Shown: one piece after another, positions 1 to 11,829 of the stretch
Layout: each line of letters begins with the position of its first letter
How positions within the stretch are numbered: the first letter of the stretch is position 1
Assembly: GCA_963573385.1 (NCBI GenBank)
Contig: CAUYLG010026969.1
Location: 1 to 64,000, forward strand
Length of the DNA: 64,000 bases
Direction of reading: 5' to 3'
From: Cacajao melanocephalus
Taxonomy: Eukaryota; Chordata; Mammalia; Primates; Pitheciidae
The notes under the pieces: model-generated
The model's database searches: none
The model's input: only the letters and a program-made list of their open reading frames with translations
What the model was told of the DNA's origin: nothing
Program-made: the position numbers and the translations under genes

Positions 1-240
1 TTGGTCGGGAAGCAGCCGGTGGCCAAGCAGCGGCCCCTGCGCTGCCTCATCTACATAGAAGTCGCCCTCTCCGTGATGTCACCGGCAGCGCCTCCCCAGT
101 CCCCGTCTGCTCTTATGCTCCGCCCTCCGCCACTCGGCCGAGCAACCGGCTGTCAGAGCTGGCGGGGAAGTGACGTCGGCTTCTCCCTTCCCTCCCTCCC
201 ACCCTTGTCCTCTGGGAAGGTGCACTGAGACCCCGCAGCT
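1..240. promoter_or_regulatory. CpG-dense patch with CRE-like sites at window edge
   Basis: About 17 CpGs in the first 180 bases, far above the flanking intron. It contains GGAAGTGACGTCGG (about 167-180, an ETS-like half followed by a full CRE) and TGATGTCA (76-83). This looks like a promoter or the 5' end of a recently copied mRNA. It is cut by the window start, so no gene can be assigned. Positions 241-950 to its right hold no recognisable element. Confidence 0.4.
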
Positions 241-949
241 GGTCTCCCCCTAAGAGGCGACTGCTTGACATCTGTCCTGTGGTGGCCAGCTGGAAGCCTG
301 TGCACCCGTCTTCAAATAATGGCTTTTAATTCGCAGACTAGAACGTCTCGGATGACAGAAAACCGGTTCCTTTCAAACATAGTTATCTTGTGAAGTAGCA
401 TTGCGCTTAAAATTGGAAGCCCTTCAATATCACAGAGAAATCTTATCTCTGAAACTAGAGAGGCTGCTCAGATGGCTGCACACCAGCCGTCCTTCTTGAT
501 TTTACCAGTGGTGGTGTCATAAAGACGATTGTCCAATTTCGTGAATCTTGTAGGTTTGGCTGTTTGTTTTGTTTTGTTTTCAAATACAGTTGTACAAAAA
601 GAAAGCAGAGCGTGGTTGCTGTCTCCATGTCATGCCTCTCTGGGCCTGAGAATTTGGAAAGGCTCACGTTCCTCATCTAAAAGTTCTCTTCTTTCCTCAT
701 TCTGCCTTTGGATGAAAGTGTTTCTTGAAAGCGTTGATGATCAAAAGCTGGGCCAAGGTGTTTCTCCTTGCCAGAAAGGCTGGTTCCCAGATAGTCCTGT
801 CCCACACGGGGAGCCGGGGAGGAAAGGAGTCCTCTCACTGATGAAGTTTTAACAGCGCCCGGTAGCTGAATTGGTGTAGCTCCACAGAATGGAAAAAAAA
901 AGAAAAAGAAAAGAGATCTCGGTCAATTCTATAGTCGCTGTCACTTGTT

Positions 950-1930
<981 letters not shown>

Positions 1931-2113
1931 ATTTGAGTACATCAGCTGTTGGGCATTTTAACCCACGGGTCAGACACGTTAGAGCAGGAGGGCAGGTTGG
2001 CAGCAGGAGGGAGCGTTTCAGTTTCCCAACAGCACGGTGCTGCTTGCCACAGTCATTTCAGAGTGAGGTGACAATCTGTAGCTGTTGCTGTTTGTTTCTG
2101 TGGATTTTGTGTG

Positions 2114-2268
2114 TTTCTTTTTGAGGCAGGGTCTCACGGTCACCCAGGCTGGACTGCAGTGGCATCATCAGGGTTGACTTCTGCCTTGACCTCACGAATT
2201 CAAGCAATCCTCTTACTCATTCTCCCGAGTAGCAGGGACTACAGGCGTGTGACGCCACACCCTGGGGT
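2114..2268 (-). repeat. Old Alu monomer fragment
   Basis: Antisense 7SL-derived arm (…cacccaggctggactgcagtgg…) with many substitutions; single-arm length. Confidence 0.6.
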
Positions 2269-2392
2269 GTGAACTGGGATTTGAAGTTTCAGTTGACTCC
2301 CTCATGGATAGGCTCCCTTTCTCTTCTGGAATCCAGATTGTCTTCATGATTATCATTCTTGTGTGCATTATATTTCTACTACCTTGCTAATT

Positions 2393-2547
2393 TATTTTTC
2401 TTCTTTTTCTTTTTCCTTTTTGTAAAGACAGGGTTTCATCATGCTACCCAGGCTGGTCTCAAACTCCTGGGCTTCGGGGATCCACCCCCCTCAGTGTCCG
2501 GTGTCCCACAGTGTTGGGATTACAGCATAAACCGCCGTGCCTGGCCT
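2393..2547 (-). repeat. Old Alu left-arm fragment
   Basis: Poly-T then the antisense left arm (gggtttcatcatgctacccagg … gccgtgcctggcc), heavily diverged. Confidence 0.6.
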
Positions 2548-2683
2548 AAGCTAGTGTCTTTTCACTAAGGTAACTCAATCTTTATTTAAGCCATTGAGAA
2601 AAGCACAATTTACAAGGGAATCATTCTGGTGCTCTTAAAGGCTAGTGTCAACCATTTCAGATACTGTTTAAAGAATTCTCCAT

Positions 2684-5600
2684 CGAGGGTCCCTGTAGAA
2701 CCACTGTTGCCCCGCCACTCTGTGCCGCACCCGGCAGGCACTGCATTGCTGCTGCATCCCACTGGCTCCACCACGTCGAAGAAATTCCATAAGAAGGAGG
2801 AGAAGTCAAGCGGAGGTTCCAAACCACTCCAGCACCTTGAGAAGATTGCCATACTCCAAGAGGCCCGTGCGTTTAATGAAACTCCCATCAACCCTCGGAA
2901 ATGTGCCCACATCCTCACCAAGATTCTTTATCTCATAAACCATGGGGAGCATCTGGGGACCACGGAGGCGACCGAGGCCTTCTTTGCCATCACCAAGCTC
3001 TTTTTTTTTCTTTTCCTTTTTTTTTTTTTCTTTTTTTAATAGAGACGAGGTTTCACCATGTTGGCCAGGATGGTCTTGATCTCTCGACCTCGTGATCCAC
3101 CCGCCTCAGCCTCCCAAAGTGCTGGGATTATAGGAGTGAGCCACCGCACCCAGCCTGGCCAAGCTCTTTCTGTCCAATGATCTCACACTCCTTCGGATGT
3201 GTTACTTGACCATCAAGGAGACGTCTTGCATCACAGAGGATGTCATCATCGTCACCAGCAGCCTAACACGAGACATGACTGGGAAAGAAGACAACTACCA
3301 GGGCCCGCCTGTGCGAGCCCTCTGCCAGATCACCGAAAGCACCATGCTGCAGGCTACTGAGCGCTACATGAGAGAGGCCATTATAGACAAGGCGCCCACG
3401 TCTGCAGCTCTGCCCTTGTGTCTTCCTTGCACCTGCTGAAATGCAGCTTTGACGTGGTCAAGCGCTGGGTGAATGAGGCTCAGGAGGTGGCATCCAGTGA
3501 TAACATCATGGTCCAGCAACACGCACTACAGCTCCTGTACCATGTGCATAAGAATGACCGCCTGGCCGTCAATAAGATGACCAGCAAGGTCACCCGGCAC
3601 GGCCTTAAGTTCTCCCTTTGCCTCCTGCATGATGATCCAGGTGGCCAGCAAGCAGCTGGAGGAGGAGGATGGCAGCCGTGACAGTCCACTGTTTGACTTC
3701 ATCGAGCGCTCCTTGTGCAACAGGCATGAGATGGTGGTGTGCGAAGCTGCTGTGGCAACCCTCAACTGCCAGGCTGCAGTGCCACGGAGCTGCCCCGGCT
3801 GTGCCAGTGCTCCAGCTTTTCTGCAGCTCCCCCAAGGCTACTCTCCATTATGCGGCCGTTCACCCGTCAATAAGGTTGCCATGAAGCATCCGTCAGCTGT
3901 GACAGCTTGCCGTCTGGATCTGGAGAACCTGGTCACAGATTCAAACCGCAGCACTGCCATGCTGGCCATCACCACCCTCCTTAAGAGAGGCAGAGAGAGC
4001 AGCATCGACCGCCTTATGAAGCAGATGTCCTTCTTCGTGTCAGAGATCTCGGATGAATTCAAGGTGGTGGTTGTCCAGGCTGTCAGTGCCCTGTGTCCGA
4101 AGTATCCTCGCAAACACGCCATCCTCATGAACTTCCTGCTCACCGTGCTGTGGGAAGAGGGTGGCTTTGAGTACAAGCGCGTCCCTGGGGACTGCGTCAT
4201 CAGCATCACTGAGGAGAACTCAGAGAGCAAGGAGACAGGGCGGTCGCATCTGTGCGAGTTCACCGAGGACTGCGAGTTCACGGTGCTGGCCACCCGTATT
4301 CTGCATCTCCTGGGCCAGGAGGGGCCCAAGACCACCAACCCCTCACAGTACATCCGCTTCATCTATAACCGAGTGGTCTTGGAGCATGAGGAGGTCCGGG
4401 CAGGTGCTGAGAGTGCTCTGGACAAGTCTGGAGCCCAGAATGAAGAGATGTTACCCAGTATCTTGGTGCTGCTGAAGAGGTATGTGACGGATGATGACAA
4501 TGAAATAAGGGACTGAGCCACCTTCTGTCTAAAAGTCCTGGAGCAAACAGAAGGCCCTCAATGCGGGCTATGTCCTAAATGGTCTGACTGTGTCCGTCCC
4601 GGGCCTGGAGAGGGCTCTGCATCAGTACACGCTAGAACCATCAGAGAAGCCTTTTGGCCTCAAGTCTGCGCCCCCCACCACTGCACCCATGGCAGAGCTG
4701 AGAACGGAAGGCACCCCCATCACCGCAGACAGCCTGAGAAAGTGGCAGCTACAGCAGATCTTCCAGGAGCAGTTGGTGGCAGTGCCAGAGTTCCAGGGAC
4801 TTGGGCCCCTCTTCAAGTCCTCGCCTGACCCCGTGGCCCTCACCGAGTCAGAGACCAAGTATGTCATCGGCTGCACCAAACACACCTTCACCGACCGCAT
4901 GGTGTTTCAGTGTGACTGCACAAACACACTCAATGACCAGACCCCGGAGAGAGTCACAGTGCAGATGGAGGCCACTGAAGCCTATGAGGCGCTCTGTTAC
5001 ATGCCTGCCTGGAGCTTGCCCTACAAACAGCCTGGGACCTGCTATACATGGTGGCACTGGCCAAACAAGACCCCACAGCTGTGGCCTGCATATTTAGCTG
5101 CATGATGAAGTTCATTGTCAAGGACTGTGCTCCCACCATGGGGGAGACCGACGACGAAAGCTATGAGGATGAGTATGTGCTGGAAGATCTGGAAGTTACT
5201 GTAGCTGATCACATTCAAAAGGTCATGAAACTGAACTTTGAAGCAGCCTGGGATGAGGTAGGGGAAGAATTTGGGAAGGAGGAAATGTTCACCTTGTCTA
5301 CCATCAAGGCACTTGAAGAGGCTGTGAAGTTCTTGGGAATGCACCATCGTGAGAGGTCAGACAATGTGCTGGATGACAAGAACACCCACATGTTGCTCCT
5401 GGCTGGTGTGTTTCCAGGTGGTCGTGACATCCTGGTGCGCTCTCGGCTGCTGCTTTTGGGCACAGTGACAATGCAGGTGACAACCAGAAGTTTGGAGGAG
5501 CTGCCGGTAGACATCATTTTGGCATCTGTGGGCTAAGGGGCCAGCCTGCATAGGACCTTATACCCTTCCCCAAACTATCTGGAAGTCATGCCTTCCTCAT

Positions 5601-5883
5601 GAAACTGGCAGAAACCCCTCCCCAAGCTTCTGTATTCAAAAACAATTAGGAATCATTGCAGATATACATATTTTTTATTCTGCCTCCCTGTTCAGGACTA
5701 CTTGGGGGTGACTTTTTTTTTTAAATAGGGGATGACTTTAGCTAGTCCTAAATCTTGCTATCCTCCCTTCCTGGAAAGGGGTATGGTAAGGGAATAAAAC
5801 ATTTTCAACTCCTCTTGAATTTATCCCCCAAGAGACCACCTTATCCCTGTAATAAATTAGCATGTATTTATTAAAAAAAAAAG
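2684..5883 (+). pseudogene. Processed pseudogene of COPG1 (coatomer gamma-1)
   Basis: An intronless copy of nearly the whole 874-residue coatomer gamma-1 mRNA: short 5' UTR, body, stop TAA at 5534-5536, 3' UTR, AATAAA at 5851-5856 and a poly(A) run to 5883. It is flanked by a 13-bp target-site duplication aagaattctccat (2671-2683 and 5884-5896), the mark of L1-driven retroposition. The start codon is ACG (2773-2775). Frame breaks occur near 3400, 3615, 3770-3870, 4540 and 5045. There is a TGA in place of an Arg codon at 4514-4516 and an Alu monomer at 3004-3158. Residual open stretches (3629-4516, 4590-5105, 5048-5536) are pieces of the parent frame. The parent protein is a COPI coat subunit for Golgi-to-ER vesicles; this copy cannot make it. 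Confidence 0.97.
3004..3158 (-). repeat. AluY-like left-arm-only insertion inside COPG1 pseudogene
   Basis: Only the Alu left arm followed by an impure A-rich tail (T-rich as written). It has the young-Alu form (ggccaggatggtc, cctcgtgatcc). Target-site duplication ccaagctcttt at 2993-3003 and 3159-3169 interrupts the KLF codons of the pseudogene. The right arm is absent. Confidence 0.85.
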
Positions 5884-5896
5884 AAGAATTCTCCAT

Positions 5897-6195
5897 TGAA
5901 TGTGGTGGCTCATATCTGTAATCCCAGCATTTTCAGAGGCTCAGACAAGAAAATTGCTTGTGCCTAGGAGTTCAAGACAAGCCTGGGCAAGAGATGAGAA
6001 AGAATCCTTTTCTCTATAAAAAACAAAAATGTAGCCAGGCATGCTGACATACATCTGGGGTCACAGCAGCTACTGGAAAGGCCGAGGTGGGAGGATCACT
6101 TGAGCTCAAAAGATAGAGGCTGGGCTGGGCCACGATCCCACCACTGCATTCCAACCTGGACGACAGAGTGGGACCCTGCCTCAACAAAGACACGG
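5897..6195 (+). repeat. Old Alu (AluJ-like)
   Basis: Dimeric sense Alu with strong divergence, starting right at the 3' target duplication of the COPG1 retrocopy; it was therefore the pre-existing neighbour or target. Confidence 0.75.
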
Positions 6196-6277
6196 ATTCT
6201 CAAACCACTCAAACCATTTTACTATAAACGTTTACAAATGGTGTTTTTGTTGTCGTTGTTTTTGTTTGGTTTCTGTT

Positions 6278-6447
6278 TTTCTTTTTCTTTTTTTTGAGAC
6301 AGAGTCTCACTCCATCTCCCAGGCTGGATTGCAGTGGCAGGATCTCAGCTCACTGCAACCTCTCCCTCCCGGGTTCAAGCAATTCTTTTGCTTCAGCCAC
6401 CTGGTAAATTTTTGTATTTTTAGTAGCTACAGGTGTGCTATAGCTGG
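6278..6447 (-). repeat. Internally deleted Alu
   Basis: Poly-T and antisense right arm intact to the glycine-like 'cctcccgggttcaagc' region, then a jump to the central A-rich part and 5' end remnants. Confidence 0.7.
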
Positions 6448-6507
6448 CCTAAAGTTAGAACCCGAACAACACTATTTTATAAGACAAAGTTGTGTTTTAA
6501 AATAAGT

Positions 6508-7183
6508 TGTAACGGCTGCCCCATTCTCCTCACAATAACTGCTGGCCCTGGCTTCTGTAAATAAAACTGCTAGCCTTTCTCTGCAAAGGCTGCATACCTT
6601 CCTTATCAGTAACTGCCAAAATTGCTAGCCTTTACTTACCGGTAGTGACTAGAATAAACAGCCCAAGCTAATTCCATCATGGCCCCTGCACCCTGTAATA
6701 AATAACTAAGATCTGTTATTTCTACTACAACCCAGATGATTTGCAAACTAAGACTTATCTCAACTTCTGTAAGCCACTTAAGTAACAGTCGAAGTGACAA
6801 TATATCCACAATGTGTCCTCTAGCCCTTGGAATATCTGGAGACCTGCACCCTCCTCTCTGCCCCCTCCTCTCTGCCCGGGAGATGATTTATGGAATCCCC
6901 TAAATGTTTGAATCCCTTCACCCTCACCCCCACCCCTCACCTTCATCTCCGCCCAGAAAGTGATTTACAGAATTCACTAGCCCTCGGAATGTCTGAAGCT
7001 CCTCACCCCCACCCCCGCCACATACCCTTACCCGGGAGAAAGGTATGAAGGGTATTGACGCCCTCCCTCCGGGGCCACGGGTTGGAGAGACGTGAGTCCT
7101 CCGTGGTTGCCGGCAATAAAGACCCTGCAATTTGGCCTACTTTTGTCTTGGTGTTACCTTTCCATGCTCGGTTCACTACAACA
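6508..7183 (+). mobile_element. Solo LTR of an endogenous retrovirus (ERV1-like)
   Basis: About 676 bp beginning TGTAACGG and ending ACAACA, with a polyadenylation signal AATAAA at 7115-7120 about 65 bp from the 3' end, the usual R/U5 arrangement. The U3 part carries about 2.5 copies of a ~78-bp imperfect tandem unit (starting near 6820, 6900 and 6977; ctagcccttggaat / ctaaatgtttgaat / ctagccctcggaat). No internal retroviral genes adjoin it. The family name is not assigned; the left edge is approximate. Confidence 0.6.
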
Positions 7184-7329
7184 GTTTTTTTCCCTTGCTA
7201 CTTTTCAGTATCCGTTGACGGCCGCACTTCATCTCCATGACCTCTTAATGGTGGAATGCCCAGAGCCCAGCCATTGGCCCTCCTTTCTTCTCAATCTAAA
7301 CTCCTTCCCTCCATCTGCTCCGTTCAATA

Positions 7330-7480
7330 TAGTGACCACTTGCCACTGACGGCTATTTAAATTTAATCCAAATAAAATTAAATGTTTAATTCCTCAGTAG
7401 CACTAGCCACATCTCAAGTGCTCAACAGCCGTACTGGCAAGTGGTGACCTCACTAGTTAGCACAGAAACAGTACATTTCC
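7330..7480. mobile_element. MER5-like hAT-Charlie DNA transposon fragment
   Basis: Contains the recognisable block cctcagtagcactagccac followed by atctcaagtgctcaacagcc, typical of the MER5 non-autonomous hAT family. Confidence 0.6.
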
Positions 7481-7489
7481 TTCCCTAGA

Positions 7490-7770
7490 TCATCGCATCC
7501 AGTTTTTTGGTTGTAAATACATCTATCTGCTGATGGCCCCCAAGTCTCCATCTCTAGCCCAGACCTTTCTTCTAAACTTCACACTTAAAGATCTGTCTAC
7601 TTGACATTTCCATTTGGATGCTGAATCGATTTCTCAATTCAACATGTTCAAATCCCCAATCTTCCCTAAGCCTGTTCTACCTACAGCTTTCCCTATCTTA
7701 CTGGATAGTCACTTCAGCCTTCTAGTTGCTTGGGCCAAAAACTTTGGACTCATTCTAACTCTTCCTTTGG
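7490..7770 (+). mobile_element. LINE-2 fragment (reverse-transcriptase region)
   Basis: Decayed sense L2: the region around 7520-7680 corresponds to the L2 RT segment just after the catalytic YADD-like motif (ISSPDL… onward). Many stops; not coding. Confidence 0.6.
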
Positions 7771-7859
7771 GACCGAAGTGAAGTTGGGGACATAGTGAGA
7801 GAAAGAGGAAGAAGTAAGCATAAGCCAGCTTATAAAAAACCTCAAATCTCACAGGCCAT

Positions 7860-9250
7860 GGGGGAATCAATGAAAGGTTTTCACAGGTCACAGGTTACCA
7901 TCATGATCAAATCTGCTTTTTTTTTTTTTTTTTCTGAGACAGAGTCTCTCTCTGTCACCCAGGCTGGAGTGCGGTGGCAGTCTCGGCTCACTGCAACCTC
8001 CACCTCCTGGGTTCAAGCAATTCTCCTGCCTCAGCCTCCCAAGTAGCTGGAATTACAGGCGCACGCCACCATACCTGGCTAATTTTTGTATTTTTACTAG
8101 AGACAGGATTTTGCCATATTGGCCAGGCTAGGGGTCTCAAACTCCTGACCTCAGGTGATCTGCCCACCTTGGCTTCCCAAATTGCTGGGATTACAGGTGT
8201 GAGGCACCACGCCCAGCCAAATTTGCTTCTTTTTTGAAGGATAGTTTTAGCAGCTGTGCAAGAATGAATTGGGTGTTACTGTTGGGAAAAGCTGGAGAAT
8301 AAAAGCCTAGTGTAAGACTTCTGGGAAGATATGATGAAAGCTAGAAGTAAAGACACCCCAGAAAGGGTGGAGAGGAGGCTAGATATCCAGTCACAAAAAA
8401 ATACATATTCTTCAGTATTTGGTCAATGACTGAATGAGGAGGATAAATAGGGGTAAAGGAGGAGTCCATAACTTTGTTTTCTGGTTTTGGTAACTAGCTG
8501 TAGTGGTTTCAGTTTGAGAAAAAGGACATTTAATGAGAATAAAACAAAAACATGTTGTGTTTTAGATACCTGTGGAATATTCTAATGGAGATGCCCACTA
8601 GACATCTGCGTATTCAGGTCTACGGCTTTTCACGAGTATGTGATAGCTGAAGCCATGGGAATAGATGAGTTTTATCTAGGGAGAACATGTAGAATGGGAA
8701 GAAAAACCAAAAGATAGATTTTTTGGCGAGTCCCTAACAACTACAAAACAAGTAGAAAGAGTAGCCAGCACTAGCAACTGAGAAGGACATTTTCAGAAAG
8801 GTAGGAGGTGAAGCAGAAGAGAGGTTGAAGGCCAGCTGAGTCTCAAGAGGAAAAGAATGGTTAATAGTGTGAAATGGAGCAGTGGGGAAAATGAGGTGGG
8901 AATTGAGAGTCCCCTGGATTTACTGCTGTGATTTTGCAAGAAATGTTTTAGTGTGTTGTAGTGGTGTGAGGAGCCAGGCTGCATGGCTTGAAGAGCTGAG
9001 AAATGGAAGACAGAGACTGTGGGCTTCTTTATCTAAGAAGCCTGGCTGTGAAGGGAAGGACATAACTAACTTAGAGGAAAATCTAGGACCAAAGGCTTTA
9101 CATTTATTATTTGTTTAACAAAATAAAATGGAGTATGATTATAGCCTGTGAAAAAGAAGTCGGTAGAGAAGAAGCAAAAAATAATGGGGGAATGGGGAGG
9201 AGAGAATGAGACAGCTAGTGAGTGAGATAGAGAGAACGAGCATGTAAATA
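7860..9250 (-). mobile_element. LINE-2 fragment, antisense, split by an Alu
   Basis: Weak but continuous similarity to the 3' half of L2 in reverse (gatcaaatctgctttt … ggatagttttagcagctgtg … gagatgcccactagacatctg). The Alu at 7917-8218 interrupts it. Confidence 0.5.
7917..8218 (-). repeat. Alu
   Basis: Full-length antisense dimer, poly-T at left, ending gcccagcc. Confidence 0.9.
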
Positions 9251-9299
9251 ACAAAGGCTTCAGAAGAGCAGGTAGGAAGGTAAACCAGAGTGGTGACAT

Positions 9300-11760
9300 T
9301 CTGACTTTCTGACTGTTGTATGACTGGTGTAAGATGATATCTCAGTGTGGTTTTAATTTGTATTTCTCTGATGATCAGTAAAGTTGAGTATTTTTTTAAG
9401 TGTTTATTGGCCACTTAGAATTCTTTTAAGAACTGTCTGTTCGTGTCCTTTGACCAGTTTTTAATAAGGTTGTTTTTTCTTATTGCGTTCCTTGTTGGAT
9501 GTGGTTTAGTCCTTTGTTGGAGGCATTACTTGTAGGTTGTCTGTTGATTCTGTTGATCATTTCTTTTGCTGTGCAGAACCTTTTTAGTTTAAGTCCTATT
9601 TGTCTATTTTTGTTTTTGTTGCATTTGCTTTCGGGATCTTTGTCATAAATTCTTTGCCTAGGCCAATGTCCAGAAGAGTTTTTCCTAGGTTTTCATCTAG
9701 GATTTTTATAGTTTTAGATCTTACATTTAGGTCTTTAATCTATCTTAAGTTTTGTACATGGTAAGAGATAGGGGTCCAATTTCATTTTTCTGCATATGGG
9801 TGGCCAGTTTTCCCAGCATCATTTATCCAATGGGGTGTCCCTTCCCCATTGTTTTTGTTGACTTTATTGAAGATCAGTCGGTTGCAGGTATGTGGTTTTT
9901 TTTCCTGGGTGCTTTATTCTGTTCTATTGATCTATGTGTCTGTTTTTGTACCGGTACCATGCTGTTTTAGTTACTATATCCTAATAGTATAATTTGAAGT
10001 CAGGCAATGTGACTCTGGATTTGCTTTTTTGCTTAGGAGCACCTTGGCTATTTAGGCTTTCTTCTGCTTCCATATCAGCTTTAGGATTCTTTTTTCTAAT
10101 TCTGTGAAGAATGATGTTTGTAACTTGATAGGAATTGTATTGAATCTGTAGATTGTGTTGGGTAATATAATCATTTTTAACAATACTGATTCTTCCAATC
10201 AATGAGCATGGGATGTTTTTCCATTTGCTTGTGTCAACTATGATTTCTTTCATCAGTGTTTTGTAGTTCTCCATGTAGAGATCTTTCACTTCCTTTGTTA
10301 AATATATTCCTAAGTATTTTTTTTGTGTGTGGCTATTGTAAATGGGACTGAGCTCTTACTTTGATTCTCAGCTTGAATGTTATTGGTGTATAAAAATGTT
10401 ACTGATTTTTGTATGTTGATTTTGTATCCTGAGACTTTAATTAAGTCACTTATCAAGTCTAGGAATCTTCTAGAGGGATCCTTAGGGTTTTCTAAGTATA
10501 CAATCCTATTGAATGTGAACAGAGATAATTTGACTTATTCTTTTCCAATTTGGATGTCTTATATTTCTTTCTATTGCCTGATTGCTCTGGCTAGGACTTT
10601 TAGTATGTTGAATAGGAGTGGTGAGAGTGAACATCCTTCTCTTGTTCCGGTTCTTAGGGGAAACACTTCCAACTTTTCCCCATTCAGTATGATGTTAGCT
10701 TGGGTTTGTCATATATGGCTCTTACTATTTTGGTTTATTAAAAAGTCAAAAACAACAGATGTTGGCATGGATGCAGAGAAAAGGGAATGCTCATATACTG
10801 TTGATGGGAATGTAAATTACTTCAACCTCTGTGGAAAACATTATGGATCTAGCTCAAATAGAACTAGCTCCAAACTCATAATGGAGCTAGAACTACAAAT
10901 AGAACTAGTGATCAAGCCACAGGGAGGGCAGTGAATGCAGAGGGTACGTCCTTGCTCATGTCCCCACTTCTTCCTTAAAAACAACAATAACAAAAAGGCT
11001 GGGCCTGGTGGCTTATGCCTATAATCCCAGCACTTTGGGAGGTCAAGGCAGGTGGATTGCTTGAGCCAAGGAGCTTGAGATTAACCTGGGCAACACTGTA
11101 AGACCCTGACTCTACAAAGAAATGTTTTAAATTAGCCTGGTGTGGTGGTGTGCGCCTGTAGTCTCAGCTACTCAGCAAGGCAAGGGGCAGGGAGGGGGCA
11201 CTGAGATGGGAGGATCACTTGAGCCTGGAGAGTCAAGGCTGCAGTGAGCTGTGACTGTACCACTGCACTCCATCCAGCCTGGGCAAGAGAATGAGATGCT
11301 GTCTCAAAAAAGAAAAAACAAAAAACAAAAACAACTTACCATTCGACCCAGAAATCCCACTACTGGGTATCTACTCAAAGGAAAGGAAATCATTATATAA
11401 AAAAGACACCTGCACTCATGTTTATCCCAGCACTATATACAATAGCAAAGCCATGGAACCAACCTAAGTATCTACCAACAGTGGACTGGATAAAGACAAT
11501 GGGGTATATCTACACCATGGAATACTAAGCAGCATAAAAAAGAATGAAATCGTGTCCTTTGCAGCAACATGGACGGAGCAAGAGGCTATTATCCTAAGTG
11601 ACATAACTCTGAAGCAGAAAAATCAACTGCAGCATGCTCTCACTTATAAATGGGAGTTTAACACGGCAGGTACACATGGACATAAGGATGGAGAGAAGAG
11701 ACTACGGGGACTCCAAAAGAGGGGAGGGAGGAAGGGAGATGAGGATTGAAAAACTACCTA
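9300..11760 (+). mobile_element. 5'-inverted (twin-primed) L1 fragment
   Basis: From 9300 to about 10737 the sequence is L1 ORF2 in antisense. At 10738 it switches abruptly to L1 sense (aaaaagtcaaaaacaacag…), resuming within about 20 bases of the point where the inverted part begins, and runs to the L1 3' region near 11760. An Alu (10998-11332) and an ~80-bp non-L1 stretch interrupt the sense part. This head-to-head pattern is the known outcome of twin priming during L1 insertion. The 185-codon open frame at 10377-10934 merely crosses the inversion point. Confidence 0.85.
10998..11332 (+). repeat. Alu
   Basis: Sense dimer ending in an A-rich caaaaaacaaaaac tail, inserted in the L1. Confidence 0.88.
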
Positions 11761-11829
11761 GATAGTTGCAACATTGATCAAACTATTGGTAGAATGCCTT
11801 CTGGCTTCTGGTCAATGTTGTAACTATCT
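11760..11829. repeat. 21-bp inverted repeat (potential hairpin)
   Basis: Arms 11760-11780 (agatagttgcaacattgatc…) and 11809-11829 are complementary at 19 of 21 positions with a 28-base loop, at the decayed 3' end of the twin-primed L1. Confidence 0.7.

Noticed and set aside
3838..4362. 174-codon minus-strand open frame
   Set aside because: Antisense shadow of the COPG1 pseudogene; no recognisable domain or start context.
3629..4516. 295-codon open frame
   Set aside because: It is an internal piece of the COPG1 processed pseudogene, ended by an Arg-to-stop change.
10377..10934. 185-codon open frame
   Set aside because: Crosses the inversion junction of a twin-primed L1; antisense L1 then sense L1.
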